DNA from: Allium sativum
Lineage: Eukaryota > Streptophyta > Magnoliopsida > Asparagales > Amaryllidaceae
Direction: 5' to 3'
Length of the DNA stretch: 64,000 nt
Assembly (NCBI GenBank): GCA_030737875.1
Contig: CM060925.1
Span: 479,135,514 to 479,199,513 of the forward strand
Shown here: positions 45,123-57,160 of the stretch, one piece after another
Numbering within the stretch: position 1 is the first letter of the stretch
Layout of the letters: each line of letters starts with the position of its first letter
Program-made: the position numbers and the translations under genes
Notes under the pieces: model-generated
Database searches by the model: none
What the model was told of the DNA's origin: nothing
What the model saw: only the letters and a program-made list of their open reading frames with translations

Positions 45123-48100
45123 AGACAATTAGTTGGAGTGTTAAGGGTCTGCATGACCCAGATAAATGTTCTAAATTAATTTTTTCTATAAACATTATTC
45201 AATAGATATAATTTTACTGCAAGAATCAAAACTTGAATACCCCGATTTTAGAACTTTTAGATGTTTAGGTGGGCTTTATATTAGCAACTGAGATTTTCTA
45301 CCTGCTAAGAGTAGCGCGGGGGATAGGGGTTAATTATTGGTTGGAAAAATACTTATGTTAGACGCATTTAAACTTTCACTAAAATTCATTCTACCCATAT
45401 GATTTTTTCTGATCTTAGTGATGATATTATATTAAATATATCTGATGTATATGTCCCTTATGATAAGATAGATCGTAGGATACTTTGGAGTGAGTGTCTT
45501 GAGTTTGATCGCTTTCTCCTGATCCTTGGGTTTTTAGGTAGTGATTTCAGTGTCACTAGCTTCTTAGGAGAGAGCGCTCCTAGAGAATGAGATTTTTCTA
45601 TAATGGAAGAATTTGATCAATTTATCGTGAATAGTAATTTAATTGAAATTAAGCTTAATAATAGGCTTTTTACTTGGTCTAATGGGAGGGAGATACCTTC
45701 CATGGCCCTTTTAGATAGGTTTTTCATTAATGATGAATTCGAAGATAAACACCCATTGTGTGATGTTGTTGGATTACCTACTCTTCTTTCAGACCATTGT
45801 GCCATTATTCTTTCCTATTTTATTCCTAGCTTTAACTTTAAATTATTTAGATTTGAGAAAATATGGTTACTTGAGAATAATTTTAAAGAATCAATTTCTA
45901 ATAAATGGCTTTCTACGGGTAATTATAATGTTACTTTTTCAAATAATTTTGCAAAAGTTTTGGTTTGTAAATTTAGAGAACTTAGGATTTTTCTCAAGAA
46001 ATGGAGTCGTGATGTTTTTGGTAATATTAAACTTAAAAAAGAAAAAAAATTAAGTGATATATTATGGTTTTTTTTTTTTTGAAGAAAACAGTTATTAAAT
46101 ATTTCAGAGAAAAAATGTTCTTCATAATCTCAAAGAAAAACTTAACAAAATCCTATTACAAGAGGAAATTATGTGGAAGCAAAGGTCTAGGGTTAATTGG
46201 ATGGATGATGGAGATAACATTTAATTCTTTCATAAAGTTGCCAATGGTAGAAAAAGATGTAACACTATTTATTCTATTTTTGTTAATGATATTGGAATTT
46301 CCAATCATGTAGATCTTAACAAAGAAATTACTCATTATTATAAAGGTATTTTTGGTAAATCTAATCATCATAGAGTAAAGGCTAACTGGAGTCTATTGTA
46401 TAATGAGAGTAATTTTCTTGATTTAAATGGTTTAGATAACCCATTTACTGAATCTGAGATGTTAAAAGCTATTAAGGATATGCCCTTAGACAGCCTCTGG
46501 GCTGATGGTTTTCCTATTTTGTTTTATATTACTTTTTGGGATGTTTTGAAAGACGACTTGATTTCTCTTTTTAATGAATTTTTTGATGGAAAATTACAAC
46601 TGGGTAAACTTAGCTTTGCTAATGTTGTTTTAATTCATAAGAAAATTGGGGCTAATCTATTAAAAGATTTTTAACCTATTCCTTTGCCAAATTGTTCTAT
46701 TAAAATTATTTCTAAAGTTTTATCAAATAGATTAAGCTCCGAAATGAATGAATTAATCGATAATTCTTAGACTGCCTTTATTAAAGGTAGAAATATCATC
46801 AATTGTGTTGCAGTAGTTCAAGAATACATTAATTACTATTGTAAGAATAATGTAACCTGTGTTGTTCTTAAACTTGATTTTGCTAAAGCTATTGATTCCA
46901 TTGATTGGTTTTTTCTTAAGGACCTTTTAATAGCCAAAGGTTTAAGCAATATATGGTTTAGATGGATTTGATCTTTATTAAAGTCTAGTAGTTCTAATAT
47001 ACTTGTTAATGGTACGCCTGGAGGTAAAACCCAGTCTAAATCTGGCCTAATGCAAGAGGATCCATTATCTCCTTCTCTATTTAATTTTGATGCTGGTGTT
47101 TTTTCTAGAAGTATTAAGCTAACCACTAGGAATGGTGTGATAGACCCTGTTGGTAGAGATATTACTAGTGAGGGTATTTCTATTTTACAATTTGCGGATG
47201 ATACCTTGATTTTCTCTTCTCAGTTACCTAAATCTATTATCTCTCTTAAATTTATTATATATAGGTTTGAGTTACTTTCTGGATTAAAAATTAATTTTGA
47301 TAAAAGTTCGGTTTTAGTTCTTAATGACTATCGTAGTGTTGAAAATTTAGTGGCTGATACTCTTAACTGCAATTTCCTATTGGATATATTGATTTCCTCA
47401 TAAGGCCTCAAAAATTAAAAAGGAAGACTAGAATACTATTATAGATAAAATCAATATTAAACTATCTTGTTAGAATAATAGATTCCTTTCAATAGCGGGA
47501 AGAGTTCTTCATTAACTCAGTGTTGTCAGCACTACCCATTTATTGGATGTCTTTTATCGTTTCCCCAAATGGGTCATTGAGAAAATTGATATGATGAGAA
47601 GAAATTTTCTCTGGAGTGGGGATAATTCTTTTTTCCGATCCAAATGTTTGATCCAATGGAATATTGTTTGTAAACCTAAAAGCGAAGGGGGATTAGGTAT
47701 CTTAAATTTATACAATCTAAATATTTCCCTACTATGCAAATGGATGTGTAAATTTAATGATAGTAACCTAAATTGTTTATGGAAAGAATTAATTTCAAAT
47801 CAATGGTATAATGGTAATTTTAATCTTAGTCTTGGTACCTTTACTAATCCTAATAATGTTTCCCATTTTTGGAAATCTATAGTTCAATATTTTGAAATTT
47901 ACAAGATAGGTATTAACCATATAGTACTCTCTGGTAATAATGTTTTATTTCGGGATGATTGTTGGATTTCAGCTATTCCCTTAAAAATTGAGTTTACATA
48001 ATTATATGGCATTTGTAATTTTGAAAAGATTTTTATTTTCGACATCTAAAATCAAGATCAAGCATTCCCTTGGAATTTTAGTTTATATCATACTCTTGTT

Positions 48101-48810
48101 GGTCATACTCTTAAACAATTTGCCTTACTTTGTACTAGACTTGATCTTGAGAAAGATGTGTATCGTTGGAGTTGGGATAAAAGTGGTTCTTACTCTTCCA
48201 AATCTCTATATAATTTTCTTTGTTTTTCTTGGGTTAAAAATAAAATTTTCAATTACCTCTGGAAAGCTAATGGTCCTCCCAAAATTATATTACATATGTG
48301 ACTCATTTTACATGGTAAACTTAATACTATTGAATTACTTAAGATGAAAAATATAATCAATAATAAAAATTGTTATTTTTGATATTGATCATTTATATTT
48401 TGATTGTTTTACTACTAAATTTATTTTATTTAGTATTTTCAACCTTTTCAGCTTTCCCTTTAACTTTGACCATTTTAATTGTGATTATTATTGGAATTCT
48501 TATAGGTTTCTTTTTAGTACTAACAATAGATATCTACGTGATACTATTTTTTTAATTATTTGCACGTATATATAGTTTAAATGAAATCAATATGCTTTTC
48601 GTAATATTAATGTTAATATCAATAATTTGATATTTTTTTGTTTGAATTGGTTATCAAATCCTTCTTAGAAACTTAACAAGCTCGACGACTTTTAAAAAAA
48701 ATCTTTCTTTCGTTAGATCTTGTATTTCTATTTTCAAATCTTACTGTCCTTCCACTTCCAATGCTTTATCAGCGTCTATTATTTCATTTAATGACTACTG
48801 GATATTTATA
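45119..48810 (+). pseudogene. LINE ORF2: endonuclease and reverse transcriptase, broken
   Basis: ORF2 nicks target DNA and copies LINE RNA. Endonuclease: MKTISWSVKGL, LLQESKLEYP, then NNRLFTWSNGREIPSMALLDRFF and LLSDHCAIIL. RT: FWDVLKDDLISLFNEFF, ANVVLIHKK, SKVLSNRL, AFIKGRNI, LKLDFAKAIDSIDW, GLMQEDPLSPSLFNF, and the catalytic FADDTLIFSS (first residue F where Y is common). C-terminal zf-RVT-like region: MRRNFLWSG, IVCKPKSEGGLGILNL, KSLYNFL, LWKANGPPKI, CYF-DIDHLYFDC. More than ten stops or shifts. Confidence 0.85.
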
Positions 48811-49245
48811 TTTTATTTACTTAGTTGTTTTATGTCATGTTGCATTTACACACACACACGCACGCACGCACACACACACACACACATCTGGTGTTGTTTG
48901 TGATCTCTGGTATAGTTTTCTCTACTTATGCCTGTGATTGTTTTTTTCTGGCTATCTTTCTATTTGTGATGTCTTTTGATTTCTCATGCTGCATTGTATA
49001 TATTATTCATCTTCTACGAGTTTTTTTTTTTTTTTTTTTTTTTTGCAGTAATATGTTTTAGATAGCGTTCTCTTTTTTTGTGGACTCTAGTTTTAGGTTT
49101 TTTATTCTTGTATTATTGTATATTTTATATTTGGACTCTAGTGCTTAGGCTTGGGGGTTTCTTTTTCTTTTTTCTCATTGTAAGGGGTGGGTTTGCTACC
49201 TGTCAGGCTTGTTGACAGCTCTTTTTTAATGTGTGGAATAAAATT
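48811..49245 (+). other. LINE 3' region with simple repeats
   Basis: A (CA)n tract with CG interruptions at about 48847-48888 and a 24-base T run at about 49021-49044. AATAAAATTAC at about 49232 could be a polyadenylation signal. The assignment of this part to the LINE is by position only. Confidence 0.4.
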
Positions 49246-50328
49246 ACATGAGTGCTCTCCTCCATGTGAGGATCACTCATTTCTCTCAAATATATATAGA
49301 GAGAGAGACAAAAGAGTTAGTACATATTTCATAATAATAATAATAGTTAAAAAGGTTGTTGTCATAAAAACCATCATCTTAGTTCCTAATACACACAAAC
49401 TAAATTCCCCTAATTCCTCGAATCTAATTTTCATAACCTATTCTTTGCCCAGATTTGCATGTTCTGATGAATCTTTATCGGCCAAATCTATCGAGAACTA
49501 CCAAAACTACTCGATTGACTTCTCAATCATCTCGGCTTCCATTCGCTTTTCCCATCGTGATTGTTCGCAGTGGTGCCTACTTTTTGGATACTTATGGTTC
49601 AGTCGTTGACTATCATGTTTGGTGAGATTTTTGTGTTTTGGTGTTGGAGATTTGTGTTTGTTGTTGTTCTTGGGTTTTTTACATTTTGATTTTTAGATCT
49701 GGCTTTGGGTTTGTGTTTTAGTTTTGAGGATTGTATTGCGGGGTTCTTGTTTCTGCTCCATGGCGGTGCTCCTCCCCCCTCTTCACTAACCATGATGATA
49801 GCCATGCTACGGTGGTTTGCTGTCGAGGTGGTGTGTTATGTTGCAGTCTTTTCTTCTGCCTTCTTTCCCCTATGTCAAAGTGGTGTGACAACATTGTTAC
49901 AGTTTACTATGTCCTTAGTCTGACTGTTATTTGAGGTCTCTGTTGTGCTTGAACCTATATATATCATCCCCTTCGCGATTGTTGTGCAACGGAGGTGTCG
50001 TGAAGTGTCCTTGAGTCCAACTTATTGCTGACTCCAGAATCTGAAGTCTTGCAATTGAAACAACTCAAGTTACTTCCTTGTTGAATGTTCTATGCAGGTT
50101 CAAGATTTAGAGGTTGTTCTGCAGAAGCGTTGTTTTATGGTATGTTGGTTTGCATTGTGATTGATAGCTTTGCTGCTCATGAAAACTGGAATTTCTCCTT
50201 GTAGTTAAGTCAATGTAATGTCTTACTGTATGTGTATGTCATAGTGATTGTGTATGCCTTGCGCAAGGATGCGTAAGTTCGGTCTAGCTCAGGTAGTCTT
50301 CAGTGAGTTTTACTCCATGTATGGAGAT
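49246..50328. other. Unassigned, no gene recognised
   Basis: Contains GA repeats (GAGAGAGAGA at 49300), an ATA triplet run at 49330-49345 and T/G-rich sequence. Short open frames of 60-140 codons show no recognisable domain. It lies between the LINE and the first of three nested LTRs. Confidence 0.5.
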
Positions 50329-50890
50329 TGTAACAACCCGAAATTTTGACAATAAATAAATTAGTTAATTATATTTTCAAAAATAGTAATTTCTGCAAAC
50401 TATAGAATTTGACCATGAAACTTACACTGTTGCGTTCGTTAGGGAATTCTGGTCAACTTTCATGTTTGGATTTTCGCAAATGGAGTCCTATAAAGAAGTT
50501 ACAAACGAAATACGAAAATGGACGGCAAATAATTAAAATAGAATATTTTATATATGGAAAACATTTATTTCCTCGCCCCCACCCGCGGCATGTCGACAAC
50601 TTGGGTTGACATAGCCGGCGGCGGCTAGGGTTAAGCTATTATAATATATTTATATAAATGGACGTATGTTTATTAAATTAAACCTAACAGTTCAGGATCA
50701 TTTCAACTCCTATAAAATAAGGTTTAGACCCCCCATTCTTTTCCATATATTTCTTAGAGTAGCAGCGAAGCTCTGCCATTTTCTTTTCTCCTCAAACAAA
50801 TTATAAAACAAAATATATTCATATACAAACATAATCAAATATAAATATGAGGAGACTAATCAGATTCAAGCGGGAAAAGGTACGGATTGG
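50329..50890 (+). repeat. LTR 1 of a nested series, left fragment
   Basis: TGTAACAACCCGAAATTTTGAC start after GAGAT (possible target site). TATAAAAT at 50711-50718. Interrupted at 50891 by LTR 2. A GTCGAC at about 50592, but no dense cluster. The remainder would lie to the right of the window. Confidence 0.7.
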
Positions 50891-51580
50891 TGTAACACCC
50901 CGAATTTGTACCGAAACTAAAAGAGAATAAATTAAATAATAATTAATTTAATATTCATAATTAGAGGAAACAGATTGCACCATTGCGTCTGTCTCGAAAT
51001 TCTGGTCAAGATAGATGTTTGATTGGCGTAAAACGAACACCGCATGAGGAAGTTATGAGGGTTTTAAGTTTGTATACGCGCAGAAAAAATACATACATAT
51101 GTATGAGTCAGAGATGAGTCAGAATTCTATCCAGAACTGTTCGAATTTGAAAATTTCGTCAGAGTGCCAAAGTTCCTGCTCTAGGGGGTCGACCCCCTAG
51201 AGGGGTGTCGACCTAAGGGTCGACCTCCCTGAAGGAGTGTCGACCTAGGGGTCGACCCACCCACAGGGGTGCCGACACCCCTAGGGCTGAGGTAGCAGTC
51301 CGTTTCAGAGGGCTTTGCAACTATAAATATGTGGCTATTTCTCATATTTTCTTCATTGAAAGTCATGAAGGCCATATGCTGCTGGAATGCGAGCTGAACC
51401 ATTTTCTACAACTACATACTTTGCAAATCAAATTCAGAATTCAAGATCCATTCTCACTATTCTCTAAACCTAACGTTGTGAGTTCTAGTTGCTTTTAGGT
51501 TTAGATAAATAAAAGAAAATTATGAAAACTGTGATTTGGATATGTGTAAACCATGAATTTATGCTATTATCATATCTGAT
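50891..51580 (+). repeat. LTR 2 of a nested series, left fragment
   Basis: TGTAACACCCCGAATTTG start after ATTGG. Same general family as B to E: GTCGACC cluster at 51184-51300 with at least five units, TATAAATA at 51322-51329 and GTGAGT at 51478-51483. Cut at 51581 by LTR 3 after CTGAT. Confidence 0.8.
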
Positions 51581-52224
51581 TGTAACGTCCCGAAAATTTG
51601 CGATCTTTGGTCATCGACATAAAACCCACGTCGATTGTCCAAACATCGAAAATACCGGTAGTTAATGAAAGAAGTTAGAGGGTGAGAATAGATAAGATAG
51701 AAACTTAGAATAGAAGAAGAAGAAGAACACAACATCAGAGTAACACGAATCTCATAGCGGAACGAATAACATGTAATATATATAACATAACTATGAAATA
51801 TAAATCTGTACTTGAATATACATCATTATCAAAGTACAGCACTTACAACACAGCGGAAATAAACAATAGCTATATGATCCTGAAGCCTCCTGCTCCAGCT
51901 CTTCAAGTATCTGTAAATCCTGACTACTTGACTGCCCGTACAAAATCGGGCACCCAAGAGTTTAGGGAAAACAAAACAAAATAAACTCTGGGTCAGTCAT
52001 GGGACTGGTGTGAGTAAAACAGTTTAAATAAGTAAACGATATCTCATAAGACCATGTCGTATAACGGAACGGGTAATGGATTTCCAACTATGACAAGGTA
52101 TGGAACCACCTTTTGCTAGTGTACCTCTAGAGTAGAATACACTAGGTTCAACAAGAACATCTTGCAACCCGGCCACACATGACCGACCACTCATTTCGCT
52201 TGAGTGTATCGAATGTATATCATC

Positions 52225-52247
52225 AACGGTTGGGATCAGCAACCGTT
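52225..52247 (-). other. Short perfect stem in LTR 3
   Basis: AACGGTTG (52225-52232) and CAACCGTT (52240-52247) form an 8-bp stem with a 7-nt loop inside the candidate intron. Loosely similar in position to the modules of the plus-strand families. Confidence 0.4.
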
Positions 52248-53454
52248 TCCCGAATGGGACAGCATCGACAATAGATTTTTAGAAGTAAATGAAACTCTAG
52301 ATCAGGTGATCATACACCCTAATAGGGCGACCTACATAGCCATGTTGTCTGCCCGATTTTTTTCATTTCCCAGTTGTGAGGCTAGAGGCCACGCTTATCT
52401 CTGACAGATCACACATTTATTCACTTTGAATGTCACATCTTCATACTCGCCAAATCACAAATTGATTTCCCCAAAAAAACCACGGGTATACAGCTAAGAG
52501 AAACGAATTCCTCCGCCACCAAACGTAAATACGTTTGAAGAGATCAGCTTACGCGATCTATTAAATATACTCTGTCAGACATTCTTCCATACAGGTCGTC
52601 CTAGGACTGGACAAACCGAAGGCACTATTCAGTACAACCATCTTAGGCAATCTTTACCTAAGATTTATACAACAGCCCTTGCACTTTACTCTGTCTTCAA
52701 TTATCTTTGGCATGTATGATTCGCAACTCTTATGCCAATACGGAGTGGTTCTTCGGATAATAATCCAACAGGTTTCTCCATAATAACAACGTTAAAATGG
52801 TCAAAAACTTCGATAGTCGGTGAGTTAACTATCAAAGAAAAACAGGTGTGCAAACAACGATATTATTTCCAGATGGAAATTATATCGATCAATCATCATT
52901 TAACATTTAACATTTATTCTCTTTAGTTCAATAATTTATTTATCTCCTGTTTCCATATATTCTAAATTCTTATTTTCTATTATCAAAAAACATTTCTGAT
53001 TCTTATTTGGAAAACATTTCCAAAACTCCTTTACTGGATTTAAACTGATATTTAAATCAAACATCGCCATACCAATTCAAACCATTTACTAAATTCACTT
53101 AACCATCCTTTACTATCAAACCTTACCATTCCTTAGTTAAGAAGGAAGTCAATCAAGCTGGGGTATAATTACCTCTCAGACCTTAACGGAACAACGTTTT
53201 AACTTCGAAATAGTCAAAGTTTATCTTTTAAATCTTTAACAACCTTCCTTACGTAACTCTTGGATTTTATTTACGAATCCACTTCTTTATTGTAAACATT
53301 GATTATAATGCTAATGTTATAAACCCTACTTCTGAAATATCTAACTTAACATCTAACTTTTATTGCTTACTTTGAATAATTAACCTACTCTAATTTATTT
53401 ATAAATAAACAAATCTTGATTTAAAAACCGGGAAGTAAATAATACTTTCCCGAA

Positions 53455-54400
53455 CTCGATATATCAAATTCGACGTATAATTCTCTTAGAATAACTAATA
53501 TTTGATTAACTCACTTCGAATAACTTATTCGATTAACTCTCTCGAATAACTAAATTCGATAAACTCCTTCTTTCGAATACTCTATATTCGATAACTTCTT
53601 TCGAATAAACTATATTCGATAACTCCTTTCGAATAAACTATATTCGATAACTCCTTTTTCGATTAACTCTAATTCGATTAACTCTAACTCAATTAACTCC
53701 AATCGATTAACTCTCCTCGAATAACTTATATTCGATTAACACTCTTCGAATAACTTATATTCGATTAACACCTTCGAATAACTTATATTCGATTAACACT
53801 CTTCCGATTAACTAAGATCGATAAACCCCTTTCGATTAAACTATAATCGATAACTCCTTTCAATTAACTAAAATCGATAACTCCTTTCGATTAACTATAA
53901 TCGATAACTCCTTCTGATTAACTATAATCGATAACTCCTTTCGATTAACTATAATCGATAACTCCTTTCGAATAACTAAATTCGATTACTAATACTCGAC
54001 TAACTCTAACTCAATTAACTCGACTTATTTAACTCCACTTATTTAACTCAACTTGATTAACTAGACTTATTTAACTCAACTTGATTAACTCCTATCGAAT
54101 AACTAATATTCGATTAACTCTAATTGAATAACTAATATTCAGTTAATCCTAGTTCAATTAACTATGTTCAATTAACTCTATCTGGTTAACTCTAACTGAT
54201 TAACTCTAACTGGTTAACTCTAACTGATTAACTTTAAGTGGTTAACTCTAACTGATTAACTCTAACTGGTTAACTCCTTCGATTTATTCCCTTGAATTAT
54301 CTCCTTTGATTAATTCCTTTAAATTAACTCCTTTGATTAATTCCTTTGAATTCTCTCCTTTGATTAATTCCTTTGAATTATCTCCTTTGATTAATTCCTT
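53455..54400. repeat. Palindromic minisatellite, TCGAATAA / TCGATTAA type
   Basis: About 950 bp of units of roughly 25-30 bp. The common forms are TTCGAATAACT-ATATTCGATAACTCC and TTCGATTAACT-ATAATCGATAACTCC. Each unit is a near-palindrome, and when one arm changes (GAATA to GATTA) the other usually changes with it. Toward the right end it decays to CTTTGATTAATTCCTTTGAA units. Confidence 0.85.
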
Positions 54401-54860
54401 TTCTATTTGTTTACTTAACAAATAACCATTCCCTTTTCAATTCTATTTATTTAACAAATAAATATTTCTTTTATCTTTTCTATTTATTTAACAAATAAAT
54501 ATTTCTTTTATCTTTATTTATTCCCTAAATAAATATTTCCTTTTCAATTCCATTTGTAAATGTTTTACAAATATTCCCTTTCCAATTCTATTTGTAAATG
54601 GTTTACAAATATATCCTTTTTATATTTATTCTATTTATTTTCTAAATAAATAACCCTTTTATACTTCTATTTATTTCTTAAATAAATATTCCATTTTAAT
54701 TCTATTTATTTAACAAATAAATAATTCTTTTCAATTCTATTTGTTTGACAAATAAATATTCCTTTTCTATTTGTTTTCACAAATATCCTTTTTCTATTAT
54801 ATTTGTTTTCACAAATATTTCCAATTCTACTGTATTTGTTTTCACAAATATAAATTATAT
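54400..54860. repeat. Palindromic minisatellite, ATTTATTT-AAATAAAT type
   Basis: About ten units of 40-50 bp. Arms vary in step: ATTTATTT with AAATAAAT, ATTTGTAAA with TTTACAAAT, ATTTGT with ACAAAT. Units are linked by ATTCCTTTTC-like spacers. Directly follows the previous array. Confidence 0.8.
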
Positions 54861-55744
54861 TTCAATATACACTTTGAAAAATCCCTTTGTATATTCCAGT
54901 ATTTCTTATGGTGTTTCAAATACCATATATCACTGCTCAGTATCACCCAAATACACACAATCAACAACAGATGGTATATCACATCATATATCACAATATA
55001 TATGAAAAACAGTAAAATAAATGTTGAGGAATCTAGTCGGATTCCTCCAACCTATTTCCCTGCATCACAGATGTTAAACAACATAATTAACATCGATTTT
55101 ATTTCAATATGAAATATTCTGCTAAACAGAATCAATATTCGATTAACGATTTATATATATATCGTTATCTATAATTTCAACCAATAATTAAGCAATTCAA
55201 CCAAACAGTTAACACACAATAATCAACAGATAATTATCAGTTCTAAGAATACGTTATAAAATATAACTGTTCAGAGTTGGTGAGTTTTACTCACCTTGGC
55301 AGTTCATCCTTAAAGAACGGTAAACTGTTTGTTTGATTTGAATCAAACAATTTATTTCGCCATAAATTCAAACGAGCTCCAATCCACTCCCAGTCAGTCT
55401 CATTGGGTAGGGTCCGTTCATACAGTCCTAACGGATCTTGTTTCACGGAATTCTGATAAAGTAGGCCCAAGTTATACATTGTACAAGTTATAACTGTTTT
55501 AAATCAAAAAAACTAATTAAATTCTCTCATTTGAGCCTTACCATTCACTCGGCCCACTTAACCAAATCAGACCCGCCTCATTCATGTCCGCACCTTTCTT
55601 CCTCTTCAACTAAAATCGCTCTCCAGTAAAATATCCCGATGTCAACTCCAGTTCACCTCAGCCGTTTCTTACATCGCTCGTTACAACCATCACATACCAC
55701 GTAACCACCCGCCACCTTCACCGATCATCACACCTCCGCGAGCA

Positions 55745-55800
55745 CACTACAGGAAAATATGTTATTAATAATGCCATTTAATAACACATTATTCTAAAGT
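55745..55800. mobile_element. CACTA (CMC/EnSpm) transposon terminus
   Basis: CACTACAGGAAAATATG is a characteristic CACTA end, followed by subterminal AATAACAC and GTGTTATT motifs. The preceding GCA could be the 3-bp target site. The matching TTTTCCTGTAGTG end is not in the window, so the element may extend past the right edge or be truncated. Confidence 0.6.
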
Positions 55801-57096
55801 GTTATTGTTTATGGTTAAATATTTGTTTTTTTTAACTTATTTCGTTCCATATGGTCCTGTGTAACGCTTTTGGCTCCAAAATTTTCATCTTCTCTCCGAA
55901 ATAACAAATTGGCCCGTATCTCCTCTTCAAAACATTTTCTATCCTTCCCAATTCTATCTCGAACTGAATAACCCTAATCAAAAAACTGCCCACTCCATTT
56001 CAGATCTTCGCAGCCGTGCTTCTTCACTACAACAGTTTGCTCCTCAACTCAACAATTTGTGAAACCCTAATCTCCGATCTTCGATTTCTCCTTTTGTCGA
56101 TGTTTTTCAGGTTCGCTCCTCAGTGGTCAACGATTCTCATATTTTAGGCGATAACGACCGAATCTCCTTCTATGCGGCAACTGCGAGGGAATCCATCTTG
56201 ACGGCTGGCGGCATGACACCATTTAGGGCATAACAACACAAGAAAAAAACTGAGCTGCAAACGCATAAATCCAATCTCACCTTTTCTTTTGATTCGTCAT
56301 CTACTTGAAGGCGAAGGAGAAGGTACTAATTTGCAACTTTACTATTCTAAATTTTTAATTGTTGAGTACCAGAGGTTGTTTACATGCTGAGTTGTTTCCG
56401 TGAGTTTTAATACTGCAAATTGGAATTTCCTTGTACTATTACTGTATATTCATAATCTGATTTGTCCCTTTGGGAAGGAAATTAGAATAGCCTCTAGTCT
56501 ATGAAACTCAGGATTATTGTAATATTGCAAAATTAATTTGTAGGATTCGGTGAGATCATATCAAACTACTAATAATATATTGATATTGTGTAATAATAAA
56601 ATTAGTTCAAATTACTAAGTATATTGAAATTACCAATAATAGTGCATACAAAATTTTATTGTAATAATGCAAATTTTATTTGAACAATGAGAACCTCGCG
56701 TATGGTACATGCAAATTGATATATGACATAACTGATAATTGCATAACATCGATTTATTCAATAGTAATTAATGAATTTTTTAATGGCTAGTTAACTATAA
56801 TTTGCCGATAAGTTAGCATGCTTTCATAAGAAGTTGTGGTTAATTTTTTTTTTAGTCCAATTGATTACTTAAAATATTTGCTTTAAATTATCACTGAAAA
56901 TATTTCTGATAAATTAAAAAAAGAAGTTTTGTTGTACATACAATTGGTTTTGTTGTCTTCAACCATGCCATGTCTTTCAAGACAACATAAAATGATTTTG
57001 AAAGCATCATGCAACCAAGACCAGTTTCATTGAAAATTTTCACAATTTATAACTACAACTACATGCTCATCGTACTTTAATTTAAGAAGCCAACCG

Positions 57097-57160
57097 TCAT
57101 GCTGCAGCCACACCAAGAATATGAAGAACACCTCGATCCACTTGACTACCAGTAACTAAG
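57097..57160 (-). pseudogene. Possible terminal exon fragment, unidentified
   Basis: On the minus strand an acceptor-like TTTTAACTTCAG precedes a 20-codon frame reading LVTGSQVDRGVLHILGVAAA and a TGA. Composition is protein-like compared with its AT-rich surroundings. I do not recognise the protein. It may be a captured gene fragment or chance. Confidence 0.25.

Larger units (their letters stand above)
42360..49245 (+). mobile_element. L1-type LINE, degenerate and probably 5'-truncated
   Basis: ORF1 with zinc knuckles (from about 42390), a long acidic region, ORF2 with endonuclease, reverse transcriptase and a C-terminal zf-RVT-like region, then a T-rich 3' region. No LTRs. Codon use is strongly AT-rich, unlike the Gypsy elements. 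The 5' edge abuts a TA tract. I could not fix the 3' end; no clear poly(A) tail is seen near 49245. Confidence 0.85.
51932..55294 (-). other. Candidate leader intron in LTR 3 (about 3.36 kb)
   Basis: Minus strand: CCAAG then GTGAGT (55294-55289), branch-like CTGAC (51996-51992), then T-rich TTTATTTTGTTTTGTTTTCC and an AG ending at 51932. Same order as in LTR A and the plus-strand LTRs, but longer because of the minisatellites. Confidence 0.35.
51581..55744 (-). repeat. LTR 3 of a nested series, minus strand, at least 4.16 kb
   Basis: Begins TGTAACGTCCCG on the plus strand and resembles the layout of LTR A: a CGGAAATAA block, CTGACCCAGAGTTT (minus) at about 51996-51983, and a donor GTGAGT on the minus strand at 55294-55289 after GCCAAG. 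It contains two long palindromic minisatellites. Its other end is not reached; a CACTA terminus interrupts it at 55745. The possible target site is CTGAT at 51576-51580. Confidence 0.65.

Noticed and set aside
49705..49934. Overlapping Cys- and Phe-rich frames as small secreted proteins
   Set aside because: Two different frames of the same T/G-rich DNA, with no conserved cysteine pattern or supporting context.
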